DNA from: Thermococcus sp.
Lineage (GTDB): Archaea; Methanobacteriota_B; Thermococci; Thermococcales; Thermococcaceae
Reading direction: 5' to 3'
Length of the DNA: 6,747 bases
Assembly (NCBI GenBank): GCA_027001105.1
Contig: JALTMZ010000061.1
Coordinates: 1 to 6,747 of the forward strand
Part shown: in pieces, positions 1 through 5,034 of the stretch
Layout of the letters: each line of letters begins with the position of its first letter
Position numbering within the stretch: position 1 is the stretch's first letter
Translations under genes and position numbers: made by a program
The notes under the pieces: generated by a model
Databases searched by the model: none
What the model saw: only the letters and a program-made list of their open reading frames with translations
Told to the model about the DNA's origin: nothing

Positions 1-22
1 ATCACAATATTAAGACCGAGGC

Positions 23-35
23 AAAAAATATTTAA
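23..35 (+). promoter_or_regulatory. Probable TATA box/promoter of the cdrS-ftsZ2 unit
   Basis: An A-rich BRE-like stretch runs into AAATATTTAA, 54 bases or more upstream of the cdrS start. With the usual archaeal TATA-to-start distance of about 25 bases, transcription would begin near position 55-60, giving a leader of about 30 bases that contains the Shine-Dalgarno site TTGGAGGTT (75-82). This is the only convincing TATA-like element before the first gene. It is inferred from composition and spacing only, and the upstream end of the window is close. Confidence 0.45.
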
Positions 36-88
36 CTACTTAAAGCAAATGAAAAAATTAGCAGCTTCATGTACTTGGAGGTTCAGCG

Positions 89-280
89 ATGACAAAGATG
101 AAAATAATTAGCGTGCAGATACCGCAAGGTCTTCTGAATGCTATTGATACCCTCGTAAAGAGGGGGGTTTATCCCAATAGAAGTGAGGTTATAAGAGAGG
201 CTATCAGAGAGCTGATAAAGAAAGAGCTCTACAAACTTGAGACAGAAGAAAGAACAACTCCTGAGTACATACTCGAATAA
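89..280 (+). CDS. cdrS: Ribbon-helix-helix (CopG/CdrS-type) transcriptional regulator
   Basis: This 63-residue protein is a minimal RHH DNA-binding regulator. The beta strand is residues 5-12 (KIISVQIP), helix 1 about 13-26, the turn 27-31 with the typical YPNRSE motif, and helix 2 about 32-46, followed by a short charged tail. RHH proteins dimerise so that two strands enter the DNA major groove. The ATG at 89 is chosen over the in-frame ATG at 98 because TTGGAGGTT ends six bases before it. The gene sits 47 bases before ftsZ2 on the same strand. That matches the haloarchaeal cdrS-ftsZ2 pair, in which the RHH protein CdrS controls ftsZ2 and division genes. The RHH fold is clear; the CdrS identity rests on size and neighbourhood and is an inference. 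It may autoregulate this operon. Confidence 0.85.
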   Translation: MTKMKIISVQIPQGLLNAIDTLVKRGVYPNRSEVIREAIRELIKKELYKLETEERTTPEYILE

Positions 281-291
281 GGGTTTGTGAT

Positions 292-308
292 CAATTAGTT
301 AACAATTA
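292..308 (+). repeat. Direct repeat CAATTA x2, 11-bp period, in cdrS-ftsZ2 gap
   Basis: CAATTA occurs at 292-297 and again at 303-308, exactly 11 bases apart (about one helical turn), in the 47-base gap between cdrS and ftsZ2. RHH regulators often bind short repeats spaced by about one turn, so this could be an operator. The repeat is short and AT-rich, and chance is a real alternative. Confidence 0.3.
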
Positions 309-327
309 AGCCCGGGGGTTAAAGGCA

Positions 328-1560
328 ATGGTGTGGAAACTCTTGGAACAGGCGGGTATTAACTTGGACTTTGATGAAAACACAAAAGAAAAATTTGGGG
401 AATATGAGGAAAACTTAGAGGGTCTGATTAAGATTGCAATCATCGGAGTTGGCGGTTCTGGGAACAATACCATAACACGACTCTATGAGCTTGGTGTCCA
501 AGGAGCAGAGCTTATTGCTATGAATACCGATGCTCAACACTTGGCGAGAACTAAAGCTCATAAAAAAATCCTTCTCGGGAAGAACATAACTCACGGCAAG
601 GGTTCTGGTGGAGATCCAAGAATCGGATACTTAGCAGCTGAGGCAAGTGCCCAAGAAATCGCCGAGGTAGTTAGGGATGTTGATTTAGTCTTCATAACTG
701 CAGGAATGGGTAATGGAACTGGAACTGGAGCCGCACCAGTTGTTGCAAGGATAATCAAAGAGGTAGCAAGAAACAATGGGCGGTATCAAGAACCGCTCGT
801 TGTGAGTGTTGTAACATTTCCATTCTCAACTGAAGGGACAAGAAGAATCGAGAAGGCAAAAGCAGGTATACAAGCTTTGCTCCAGTATTCGGATACTGTT
901 GTAATAATTGAAAATGATAAGCTTTTAGAGCTCGTTCCAAATCTGCCACTCTCCGCTGCATTTAGATTTGCGGATGAGATTATAGCGAGAATGGTCAAGG
1001 GCATAACAGAAACAATAAAGCTTCCTTCCATAGTTAACATAGATTTTGCTGACGTTTACAGCGTCATGAAGAATGGTGGTGCTGCTCTGATAGGTATAGG
1101 CGAGAGCGACTCAAAGAACAGGGCTGTTGATGCTGTAGTTAATGCTCTCAACAACAAAATGCTTGAGGTTGAGTTCGGAAGCGGCGAAGCGGCATTAATT
1201 CACTTTACAGTTGGCCCAGATGTAAAGCTTGGTGAAGTCCACGAGGCAATGAAAATAGTTTATGAGAAGTTAGGTACGAAGTCTGAGATAAAATGGGGTG
1301 CAATGATTGATGAAGATTTGGGCAAAACCGTTAGGGCAATGGTTATAATGACCGGAGTCAACTCCCCCCACATTTTAAGCGGTGAAGTTAACGCGCTTCA
1401 AGACGGCAACAGAATTCTCATGCCTACAGACACCCTAAGAATGATCACGAAGGACACCAAGCTTGAAAGGATCTTCGAGAGGACGATGAAAAGTGAGAAA
1501 TCTAAACCACCTGTAAATGAAGATGTAGAAAGAATCTTTAGAGATATTTACCAGTTTTGA
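328..1560 (+). CDS. ftsZ2: Cell division GTPase FtsZ, archaeal FtsZ2 type
   Basis: A full-length 410-residue FtsZ that polymerises with GTP to form the division ring. After an acidic N-terminal extension (1-32) comes the Rossmann-like GTPase domain with GVGGSGNNT (40-48), NTDAQHL (66-72) and the tubulin signature GMGNGTGTG (126-134). The T7 catalytic loop NIDFAD (237-242) keeps N237, D239 and D242, so GTP hydrolysis at the subunit interface should work. The C-terminal FtsZ domain ends near 350; a linker and a terminal amphipathic peptide (399-410) follow. The [16 protein letters not shown] and VKGITETI segments fit the FtsZ2 group rather than FtsZ1, as does the position behind a cdrS-like gene. 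The signature has N129 where most FtsZ and tubulins have glycine. The start has a moderate Shine-Dalgarno (GGGGGTT, 314-320). Confidence 0.96.
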   Translation: MVWKLLEQAGINLDFDENTKEKFGEYEENLEGLIKIAIIGVGGSGNNTITRLYELGVQGAELIAMNTDAQHLARTKAHKKILLGKNITHGKGSGGDPRIGYLAAEASAQEIAEVVRDVDLVFITAGMGNGTGTGAAPVVARIIKEVARNNGRYQEPLVVSVVTFPFSTEGTRRIEKAKAGIQALLQYSDTVVIIENDKLLELVPNLPLSAAFRFADEIIARMVKGITETIKLPSIVNIDFADVYSVMKNGGAALIGIGESDSKNRAVDAVVNALNNKMLEVEFGSGEAALIHFTVGPDVKLGEVHEAMKIVYEKLGTKSEIKWGAMIDEDLGKTVRAMVIMTGVNSPHILSGEVNALQDGNRILMPTDTLRMITKDTKLERIFERTMKSEKSKPPVNEDVERIFRDIYQF

Positions 1561-1585
1561 TATTTCTTCCTCTTTCTCTCTATCT
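1561..1585 (+). terminator. Pyrimidine-rich tract after ftsZ2, possible weak terminator
   Basis: Directly after the ftsZ2 stop, 23 of 25 bases are pyrimidines and most are T, with no hairpin. Archaeal RNA polymerase can terminate on T-rich tracts, so some transcripts may end here. The runs are interrupted by C, however, so read-through into the ParA gene is equally plausible. Confidence 0.25.
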
Positions 1586-1594
1586 AAGTTAGAT
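1582..1594. promoter_or_regulatory. Perfect 13-bp palindrome, candidate operator/partition site
   Basis: ATCTAA-G-TTAGAT is a perfect 6+1+6 inverted repeat between ftsZ2 and the ParA-type gene, ending 14 bases before the ParA ATG and just before its Shine-Dalgarno site. SegB-like and type Ib partner proteins bind short palindromes or repeats upstream of their own cassette. The place is therefore right for an operator or centromere-like site, but binding is only inferred. The arms are too short and AT-rich to act as a strong terminator. Confidence 0.45.
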
Positions 1595-1608
1595 TACAAG
1601 GTGATAGC

Positions 1609-2385
1609 ATGGCAAAAGTCATTAGTATAGCTAATCAAAAAGGTGGAGTCGGAAAAACAACAATAACAATGAATCTTGGCTTTGCTCTCGCAAATATGGG
1701 CAGAAGGGTTCTCTTGGTCGATATAGACCCACAATTTAACTTGACTTTTGGATTAATAGGGATGGAGGTTCTTAACTATGAGGATAACAACGTTGGGACA
1801 TTAATGACAAGGGAAAGCAGAGTTGAGGATTCCATAGTTGAAATTAGAGAAAATCTGCATTTGATACCCTCTCACCTGAATCTCTCTGCTAAAGAGATTG
1901 AGATAATTAATGCATACAATCGTGAAAGGCGCTTAGAAAAAGCCTTGAAATCAGTTCTCCCAGAGTACGATTATGTTTTAATTGACAACCCACCAAGTAT
2001 GGGGATATTCCTTGTGAACTCACTCACAACTTCAGATTATGTTTTGATTCCCCTTGAGCTTAGCTATTTTGGAGTTATCGGGATGCAGCTTATGTTCAAC
2101 CTTATGAAAATGATTAAAGAGGAGACCAACGAGAACCTTACACTTCTTGGATTGATTCCCAATAAATTCACAAGACAGACAAAAGTTCCAGCTACACGGC
2201 TGAAGGAGTTGAAAGAAACGTATCCAAATGCTCCATTGCTGACAACCATACCCAAGTCAGTTGCTCTTGAAAAAGCTCAATCTCAGGGAGTCAGCATATT
2301 TGAATTTGAGGGTGATGGAAGAGCAGCGAAAGCGTTTTTAAAGCTTGCAAAAGAGGTGATTACCCTTGTCGAAGGAGAAAGGTAA
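1609..2385 (+). CDS. parA: ParA/Soj-family deviant Walker ATPase (SegA-like)
   Basis: A 258-residue ParA-type ATPase that most likely forms ATP-dependent dimers on DNA to segregate chromosome loci. The deviant Walker A KGGVGKTT covers 11-18 with signature K11 and K16. The A' motif LLVDIDPQ (35-42) carries D38 and D40, and Walker B YVLIDNPPS (122-130) carries D126. The C-terminal part (about 214-250) has the usual ParA pattern. It lacks an N-terminal helix-turn-helix, so it resembles the short type Ib ParA and archaeal SegA. It also lacks the C-terminal amphipathic helix that anchors MinD to membrane, which argues against a MinD role. GGTGAT (1600-1605) precedes the ATG. The next gene overlaps it by 20 bases and encodes a probable RHH partner, which supports a segregation cassette. 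The SegA assignment is inference. Confidence 0.88.
   Translation: MAKVISIANQKGGVGKTTITMNLGFALANMGRRVLLVDIDPQFNLTFGLIGMEVLNYEDNNVGTLMTRESRVEDSIVEIRENLHLIPSHLNLSAKEIEIINAYNRERRLEKALKSVLPEYDYVLIDNPPSMGIFLVNSLTTSDYVLIPLELSYFGVIGMQLMFNLMKMIKEETNENLTLLGLIPNKFTRQTKVPATRLKELKETYPNAPLLTTIPKSVALEKAQSQGVSIFEFEGDGRAAKAFLKLAKEVITLVEGER
2352..2360 (+). promoter_or_regulatory. Shine-Dalgarno site inside parA that sets the TTG start
   Basis: AGAGGTGAT, a near-perfect match to the anti-Shine-Dalgarno end of archaeal 16S rRNA, lies within the last codons of the ParA gene and ends five bases before a TTG. It supports TTG at 2366 as the start of the partner gene and implies translational coupling. Confidence 0.7.
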
Positions 2386-2704
2386 AATTCCACAGCTATT
2401 TTCTGGCTCAATTGACGAGCTCACAAGACCCAAGACAAAGAAAGCTGATAAAAGAAGAGAGGAGCTCAAGAAAATCAAAAAGCAGAAAACATTATACATC
2501 AGCCAGGACACAAATCTAAAATTAATTGAGCTCTACGCCGAAGAAAGCAGAAGACAGAGCAATATTGTGGAAGATGCTGTAAATCTGTACTACTATCTCA
2601 AAAAGGCGATGGGCGAAAAGAACTTTGATGAGCTAATGAGCGCTGTGCTTAGGGAGGATCCAGAGTTTTTAAGAAGCTATCTGGAGAAAGCCAAGCTCAT
2701 TTAA
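2366..2704 (+). CDS. Probable ribbon-helix-helix DNA-binding partner of ParA (SegB-like)
   Basis: A 112-residue protein I do not recognise as a named family, but its layout can be read. Residues 1-39 form a polar tail very rich in lysine and arginine, probably disordered. Residues 40-46 (QKTLYIS) look like an RHH strand, 48-61 helix 1, 62-66 the turn (RRQSN) and 67-80 helix 2 (IVEDAVNLYYYL). A further helix at 86-110 follows. Basic tail plus C-terminal RHH is the layout of SegB in Sulfolobus and of ParG/Omega-type centromere-binding proteins. In those, the flexible tail stimulates the partner ATPase. The gene begins with TTG inside the ParA gene (20-base overlap). The likely role is to bind a palindromic site and recruit the ATPase. 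The fold is inferred from pattern only. Confidence 0.75.
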   Translation: MSKEKGKIPQLFSGSIDELTRPKTKKADKRREELKKIKKQKTLYISQDTNLKLIELYAEESRRQSNIVEDAVNLYYYLKKAMGEKNFDELMSAVLREDPEFLRSYLEKAKLI

Positions 2705-2741
2705 TCACCACTAACCCAGCAGCTCAAATCAGGAGATAAAA
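2705..2741. other. 37-bp convergent intergenic gap
   Basis: This gap separates the 3' end of the ParA/RHH unit (plus strand) from the 3' end of ribL (minus strand). On the minus strand it holds a short T-rich stretch (TGATTTTATCT, 2731-2741) that could help end the ribL operon. On the plus strand there is no T tract or hairpin, so transcripts of the segregation unit may run antisense into ribL. Confidence 0.4.
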
Positions 2742-3194
2742 TCACTCACAGAATATTTCCACTATCCTCTTTATTATTCTGCTTGTTTTTGCGACGTCAC
2801 TTTTGTAGAGGTAGGGAATTCTTATAACCTCAGCATTTATGCCGTGCTGCCTCAGTTGTCTTTTAAGCTCTTCACATTTAAAATCCTGATCAGGCCCCAA
2901 AGCTACAACGTCTGGGTTTATCTTCTTCACAAGATCAAAACTTATCCCATCAGGCTCCCCAATGTAAACCTCATCCACCATCTTTAAGGCTTTTAAAACT
3001 TCAGCCCTTTCGTGCATCGAGTTTATTGGAGGTCTCCCTTTCCTCTTAACAACAGTTTCATCATGTGCCACTATCACAATGAGTTCATCTCCAAGCTGTT
3101 TTGCTTGACTCAAAAAATGGATATGCCCAACATGAAGGATGTCAAAAACTCCCCCGACGAGGACTCTTATCTTCTTCTCTCTCTCCTTACTCAT
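2742..3194 (-). CDS. ribL: Archaeal FAD synthase (RibL), cytidylyltransferase-like
   Basis: A 150-residue nucleotidyltransferase that transfers AMP from ATP to FMN to make FAD, the last step of flavin cofactor synthesis. Residues 10-35 hold the signature strand and helix with [11 protein letters not shown], the HxGH motif being H21-H24. GPDQDF (100-105) matches the GPDQ segment of archaeal RibL, and KTSRIIK (136-142) takes the place of the usual C-terminal ATP-binding motif. Two cysteines are present, C107 and C149. The Methanocaldococcus RibL is known to depend on C-terminal cysteines and reducing conditions, but whether these correspond is not established. It is last in the operon. Its ATG overlaps the stop of the PUA gene as ATGA, with GGTGAG just upstream. 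A related cytidylyltransferase (glycerol-3-phosphate or ethanolamine-phosphate type) is the alternative but less likely. Confidence 0.88.
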   Translation of the reverse strand: MSKEREKKIRVLVGGVFDILHVGHIHFLSQAKQLGDELIVIVAHDETVVKRKGRPPINSMHERAEVLKALKMVDEVYIGEPDGISFDLVKKINPDVVALGPDQDFKCEELKRQLRQHGINAEVIRIPYLYKSDVAKTSRIIKRIVEIFCE

Positions 3195-3709
3195 GGTCTC
3201 ACCGTCAGCTCCCAGATCTTATCCTTTGCATGGTGGATTACTTTCACAGCTTTTCCCCTATTTTTTTCTTTCATATCTCTGCCGCTCATCAACGCAATTC
3301 CAATTGCAAGAGGTCTTCCATAATTTTCTTCAACAACAAATACAAAATCCCCTTCTTTTATATCCCCATCTGCATCTACTATTCCGGGAGCCATTACATC
3401 GGCACCTTTTAGGATGAACGGAACGGCACCTTCATCAACCACAACCCTTCGCTTCCATTTTCTCAAGTCTTCCTCATTGGACAGCTCATATAGGGCAATT
3501 ACAAGCGGAAATACCAAGTTCTGACGTTTTATAAACATTGGCTTCCCATTTACAAAAAGTATTTGGGTAGTTTTATCAAATTCAGCAAGCTGAACGTTAT
3601 CCTTTTTGCTTATTAGCTTCTTAGCAACTTCCTCCCCAAAAATTGAACTCATCTCCCGTATTATCTCTTTAATTTCCTTCTTGCTCAAAGGATGCTTAAT
3701 CTTCAGCAT
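3191..3709 (-). CDS. MCT-1/Tma20-like PUA-domain RNA-binding protein (DUF1947-PUA)
   Basis: A 172-residue protein, close to the length of human MCT-1 (about 181). Residues 1-85 form the pre-PUA (DUF1947) domain. Residues 88-165 form a PUA domain that opens with [22 protein letters not shown] and continues to [15 protein letters not shown]; both segments closely resemble MCT-1. In eukaryotes MCT-1 pairs with DENR on the small ribosomal subunit for re-initiation and release of deacylated tRNA. The archaeal form is therefore probably ribosome-associated (COG2016), though its partner is unknown. The ATG at 3709 has GGGTGAG four bases upstream and overlaps the end of pyrF by 14 bases; the stop overlaps the ribL start. 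Family assignment is firm; cellular role is inference. Confidence 0.88.
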   Translation of the reverse strand: MLKIKHPLSKKEIKEIIREMSSIFGEEVAKKLISKKDNVQLAEFDKTTQILFVNGKPMFIKRQNLVFPLVIALYELSNEEDLRKWKRRVVVDEGAVPFILKGADVMAPGIVDADGDIKEGDFVFVVEENYGRPLAIGIALMSGRDMKEKNRGKAVKVIHHAKDKIWELTVRP

Positions 3710-4325
3710 TCAGCTCACCCCAAAGGCTTTTAACAGCTTCTCTCGGATTATCAGCATTATAAATTGCTCTCCCAACAATTATGTAGTCAGCACCAGCTTT
3801 TAAAGCTTCTTTAGCTTTCCCGCCCTGAGCGCCTATTCCTGGTGTTAGGATTTTTATATCCCTATCAAGCTTTTCTCTAATGTATCTTATCCTCTCAGGC
3901 CTCGTTCCGGGAGCGATAACTCCAAAAGGTTTAAGCTCATTTGCCATTTCTATAAGTCTGTCAGTAATTGGCTGCATGAATTCCTCAGCTCCAGGATGGC
4001 TCATCTCCACAACGATAATCGTATTGCCCTCCTCCATGACCGCCCTGACACTGTCCCTTCCAACAAAGCCGTGAACAATTATATAGTCTGCCCCATTATC
4101 AAAAACTTTCTTTGCTATGAGCTTGTTTGTATTTGGGATATCAGCAACTTTTAAGTCAGCTATAACCGGTAGGTCCGTTTTCTCTTTTAGCTCCCCGATT
4201 ATTCCAACCCCGCTTCCAAGAATGAGGGGCCAGTTGATCTTTATCGCCCAAAGATAGTCCTTAGTTTCCTCTGCTATTTTCAATGCCTTCTTTCTCTCAT
4301 AAACGTCCAATGCCAAGATAATCAT
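3696..4325 (-). CDS. pyrF: Orotidine 5'-phosphate decarboxylase
   Basis: A complete 209-residue OMP decarboxylase, a cytosolic TIM-barrel enzyme that converts OMP to UMP in the last step of pyrimidine synthesis. The catalytic residues line up with the well-studied Methanothermobacter enzyme: D7 and K29 for ribose and catalysis, the DLKVADI motif with D57, K59 and D62, S109 and Q167 near the pyrimidine, and R186 at the phosphate (VGRAIYNADNP). Nothing essential is missing. The ATG overlaps the stop of the DUF4443 gene as ATGA, with GAGGTGGG three bases upstream. The 3' end overlaps the PUA gene, so expression is likely coupled to both. Confidence 0.97.
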   Translation of the reverse strand: MIILALDVYERKKALKIAEETKDYLWAIKINWPLILGSGVGIIGELKEKTDLPVIADLKVADIPNTNKLIAKKVFDNGADYIIVHGFVGRDSVRAVMEEGNTIIVVEMSHPGAEEFMQPITDRLIEMANELKPFGVIAPGTRPERIRYIREKLDRDIKILTPGIGAQGGKAKEALKAGADYIIVGRAIYNADNPREAVKSLWGELNAED

Positions 4326-4921
4326 TTGCCCACCTCAAGGATCTCCCTGGGGAGTTCACTCTTTTTAAGTGTTAATGCAACATGAATTGCGCTTTTGATT
4401 GCATCTGCTCTATTTTCAGCCCATGTAACAACGATTAAGTCTCCTTCCTCCGGATTAAGCTTTTTCAAATCCTCAGCAAGCTTGGGGAGAGTTTCCTTTA
4501 ATGGTCTTTCATCTTCAGGGAATACAATCTCACCTGCTTTGTAAACCAAAATCATAGCACCTTTGGCAAAATAGCGAATAGCTTCGTCTCTGAGTTCTAT
4601 GCTTTTAAATTGGGGTGGGTTCTTAACAAGGATAGCATAAGTGGGCATGTTTTCAATTTTTTCAACTTCAGCCGGCTCAGAGAACAAAGTTAGTATTTGG
4701 GACAGAACATTAAGACCTTTTTCATTCAAATAATGCCCCTTTTGTTTTGACTCAATTAATTCCAGCTTTGCAAGCTTCTTCAAAAGAGTTCTAACGCTCC
4801 CCTCACCGAGATCAAGACCCTCAGAAATCTGTTTTCTTCCTCTCGGAGTCTTTAAGAGAAAAAGTGTTGCAACTGCATCTTCAAGTGTAAACTCAGGATA
4901 AGCCCCTCTTTTCCAGCTCAT
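4322..4921 (-). CDS. DUF4443 family protein with N-terminal winged helix
   Basis: A 199-residue protein of unknown function that looks like a transcriptional regulator. Residues about 12-75 fit a winged helix-turn-helix. They contain a helix (LEDAVATLFLL), then GRKQISEGLDLGEGSVRTLL as the two HTH helices, and a wing ending with GHYLNEKG. Residues about 92-187 form an alpha/beta domain (TYAILVK, AMILVYKAGE, GDLIVVTWAE) that could bind a small ligand or mediate dimerisation. I recall this family as DUF4443 in Thermococcales. The ATG at 4921 is chosen because GAGGTGAGG lies two bases before it; an upstream ATG at 4978 would run through the promoter-like AT patch. As first gene of an operon with pyrF, the PUA gene and ribL, it may be an autoregulator responding to a nucleotide or flavin. 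That is speculation. Confidence 0.75.
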   Translation of the reverse strand: MSWKRGAYPEFTLEDAVATLFLLKTPRGRKQISEGLDLGEGSVRTLLKKLAKLELIESKQKGHYLNEKGLNVLSQILTLFSEPAEVEKIENMPTYAILVKNPPQFKSIELRDEAIRYFAKGAMILVYKAGEIVFPEDERPLKETLPKLAEDLKKLNPEEGDLIVVTWAENRADAIKSAIHVALTLKKSELPREILEVGK

Positions 4922-4923
4922 TT

Positions 4924-4932
4924 CCTCACCTC
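4924..4932 (-). promoter_or_regulatory. Shine-Dalgarno site fixing the DUF4443 start
   Basis: The minus strand reads GAGGTGAGG two bases before ATG at 4921, a strong match to archaeal 16S rRNA. No comparable site precedes the longer in-frame start at 4978, which would add 19 residues. Confidence 0.75.
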
Positions 4933-4953
4933 TCAGAATTGTCTCGTTCAGCT

Positions 4954-4976
4954 GATAAATAAATGTTTTTATTATC
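4954..4976 (-). promoter_or_regulatory. Probable promoter of the DUF4443-pyrF-PUA-ribL operon
   Basis: On the minus strand this patch reads TAATAAAAACATTTATTTATC, with two possible TATA elements (around TTTATTTAT and AATAAAA) after a short A-rich BRE-like stretch. It ends about 33 bases before the chosen ATG, which would give a very short leader, as is common in archaea. The exact TATA box cannot be fixed without a mapped transcript start. Confidence 0.45.
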
Positions 4977-4983
4977 AAACATG

Positions 4984-5012
4984 CTTTGTGGTATTACCTT
5001 CCGAGAACAAAG
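4984..5012. repeat. Nested inverted repeats upstream of the DUF4443 promoter
   Basis: CTTTGT (4984-4989) and ACAAAG (5007-5012) form perfect 6-bp arms around a 17-base interval that itself contains the 9-bp palindrome GGTA-T-TACC (4990-4998). The element lies between the mutase 3' end and the operon's TATA region, and could be a regulator site. Short palindromes of this size are expected by chance in a gap of 113 bases, so support is weak. Confidence 0.25.
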
Positions 5013-5031
5013 TTAAAATAAAAGACAAAAT
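5003..5031 (-). terminator. U-rich terminator of the mutase gene
   Basis: Read on the minus strand just after the mutase stop, the sequence is TTTTGTCTTTTATTTTAACTT, with four T runs and no strong hairpin. This is the intrinsic terminator style of Thermococcales. It separates the mutase transcript from the DUF4443 operon on the same strand. Confidence 0.55.
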
Positions 5032-5034
5032 GCC

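Noticed and set aside
31..44. TTTAA-CTAC-TTAAA inverted repeat near the cdrS promoter as an operator
   Set aside because: Arms of five A/T bases in an AT-rich region are expected by chance, and they share no clear motif with the palindrome at 1582-1594.
89..280. Antitoxin of a toxin-antitoxin pair
   Set aside because: RHH proteins are often antitoxins, but no small toxin gene is adjacent; the neighbour is ftsZ2, which fits a CdrS-type regulator better.
591..1040. Several overlapping open frames on the minus strand opposite ftsZ2
   Set aside because: They lie wholly antisense to a conserved gene, have no Shine-Dalgarno or promoter, and their translations resemble no family.
1561..1608. Rho-independent hairpin terminator formed by the palindrome
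   Set aside because: A 6-bp AT-rich stem with a one-base loop is not stable, and no T run follows it.
1609..2385. MinD division-site selector as identity of the ATPase
   Set aside because: It has ParA-style DPQxN and C-terminal patterns, lacks the C-terminal amphipathic membrane helix, and has a DNA-binding-like partner gene overlapping it.
3012..3417. Three plus-strand open frames of about 92-103 residues opposite ribL and the PUA gene
   Set aside because: Their mutually overlapping frames mirror two well-identified minus-strand genes; compositions are odd and no ribosome binding sites were seen.
4922..4978. ATG at 4978 giving a 218-residue DUF4443 protein
   Set aside because: The extra 19 codons cover the AT-rich promoter patch and the Shine-Dalgarno site of ATG 4921.
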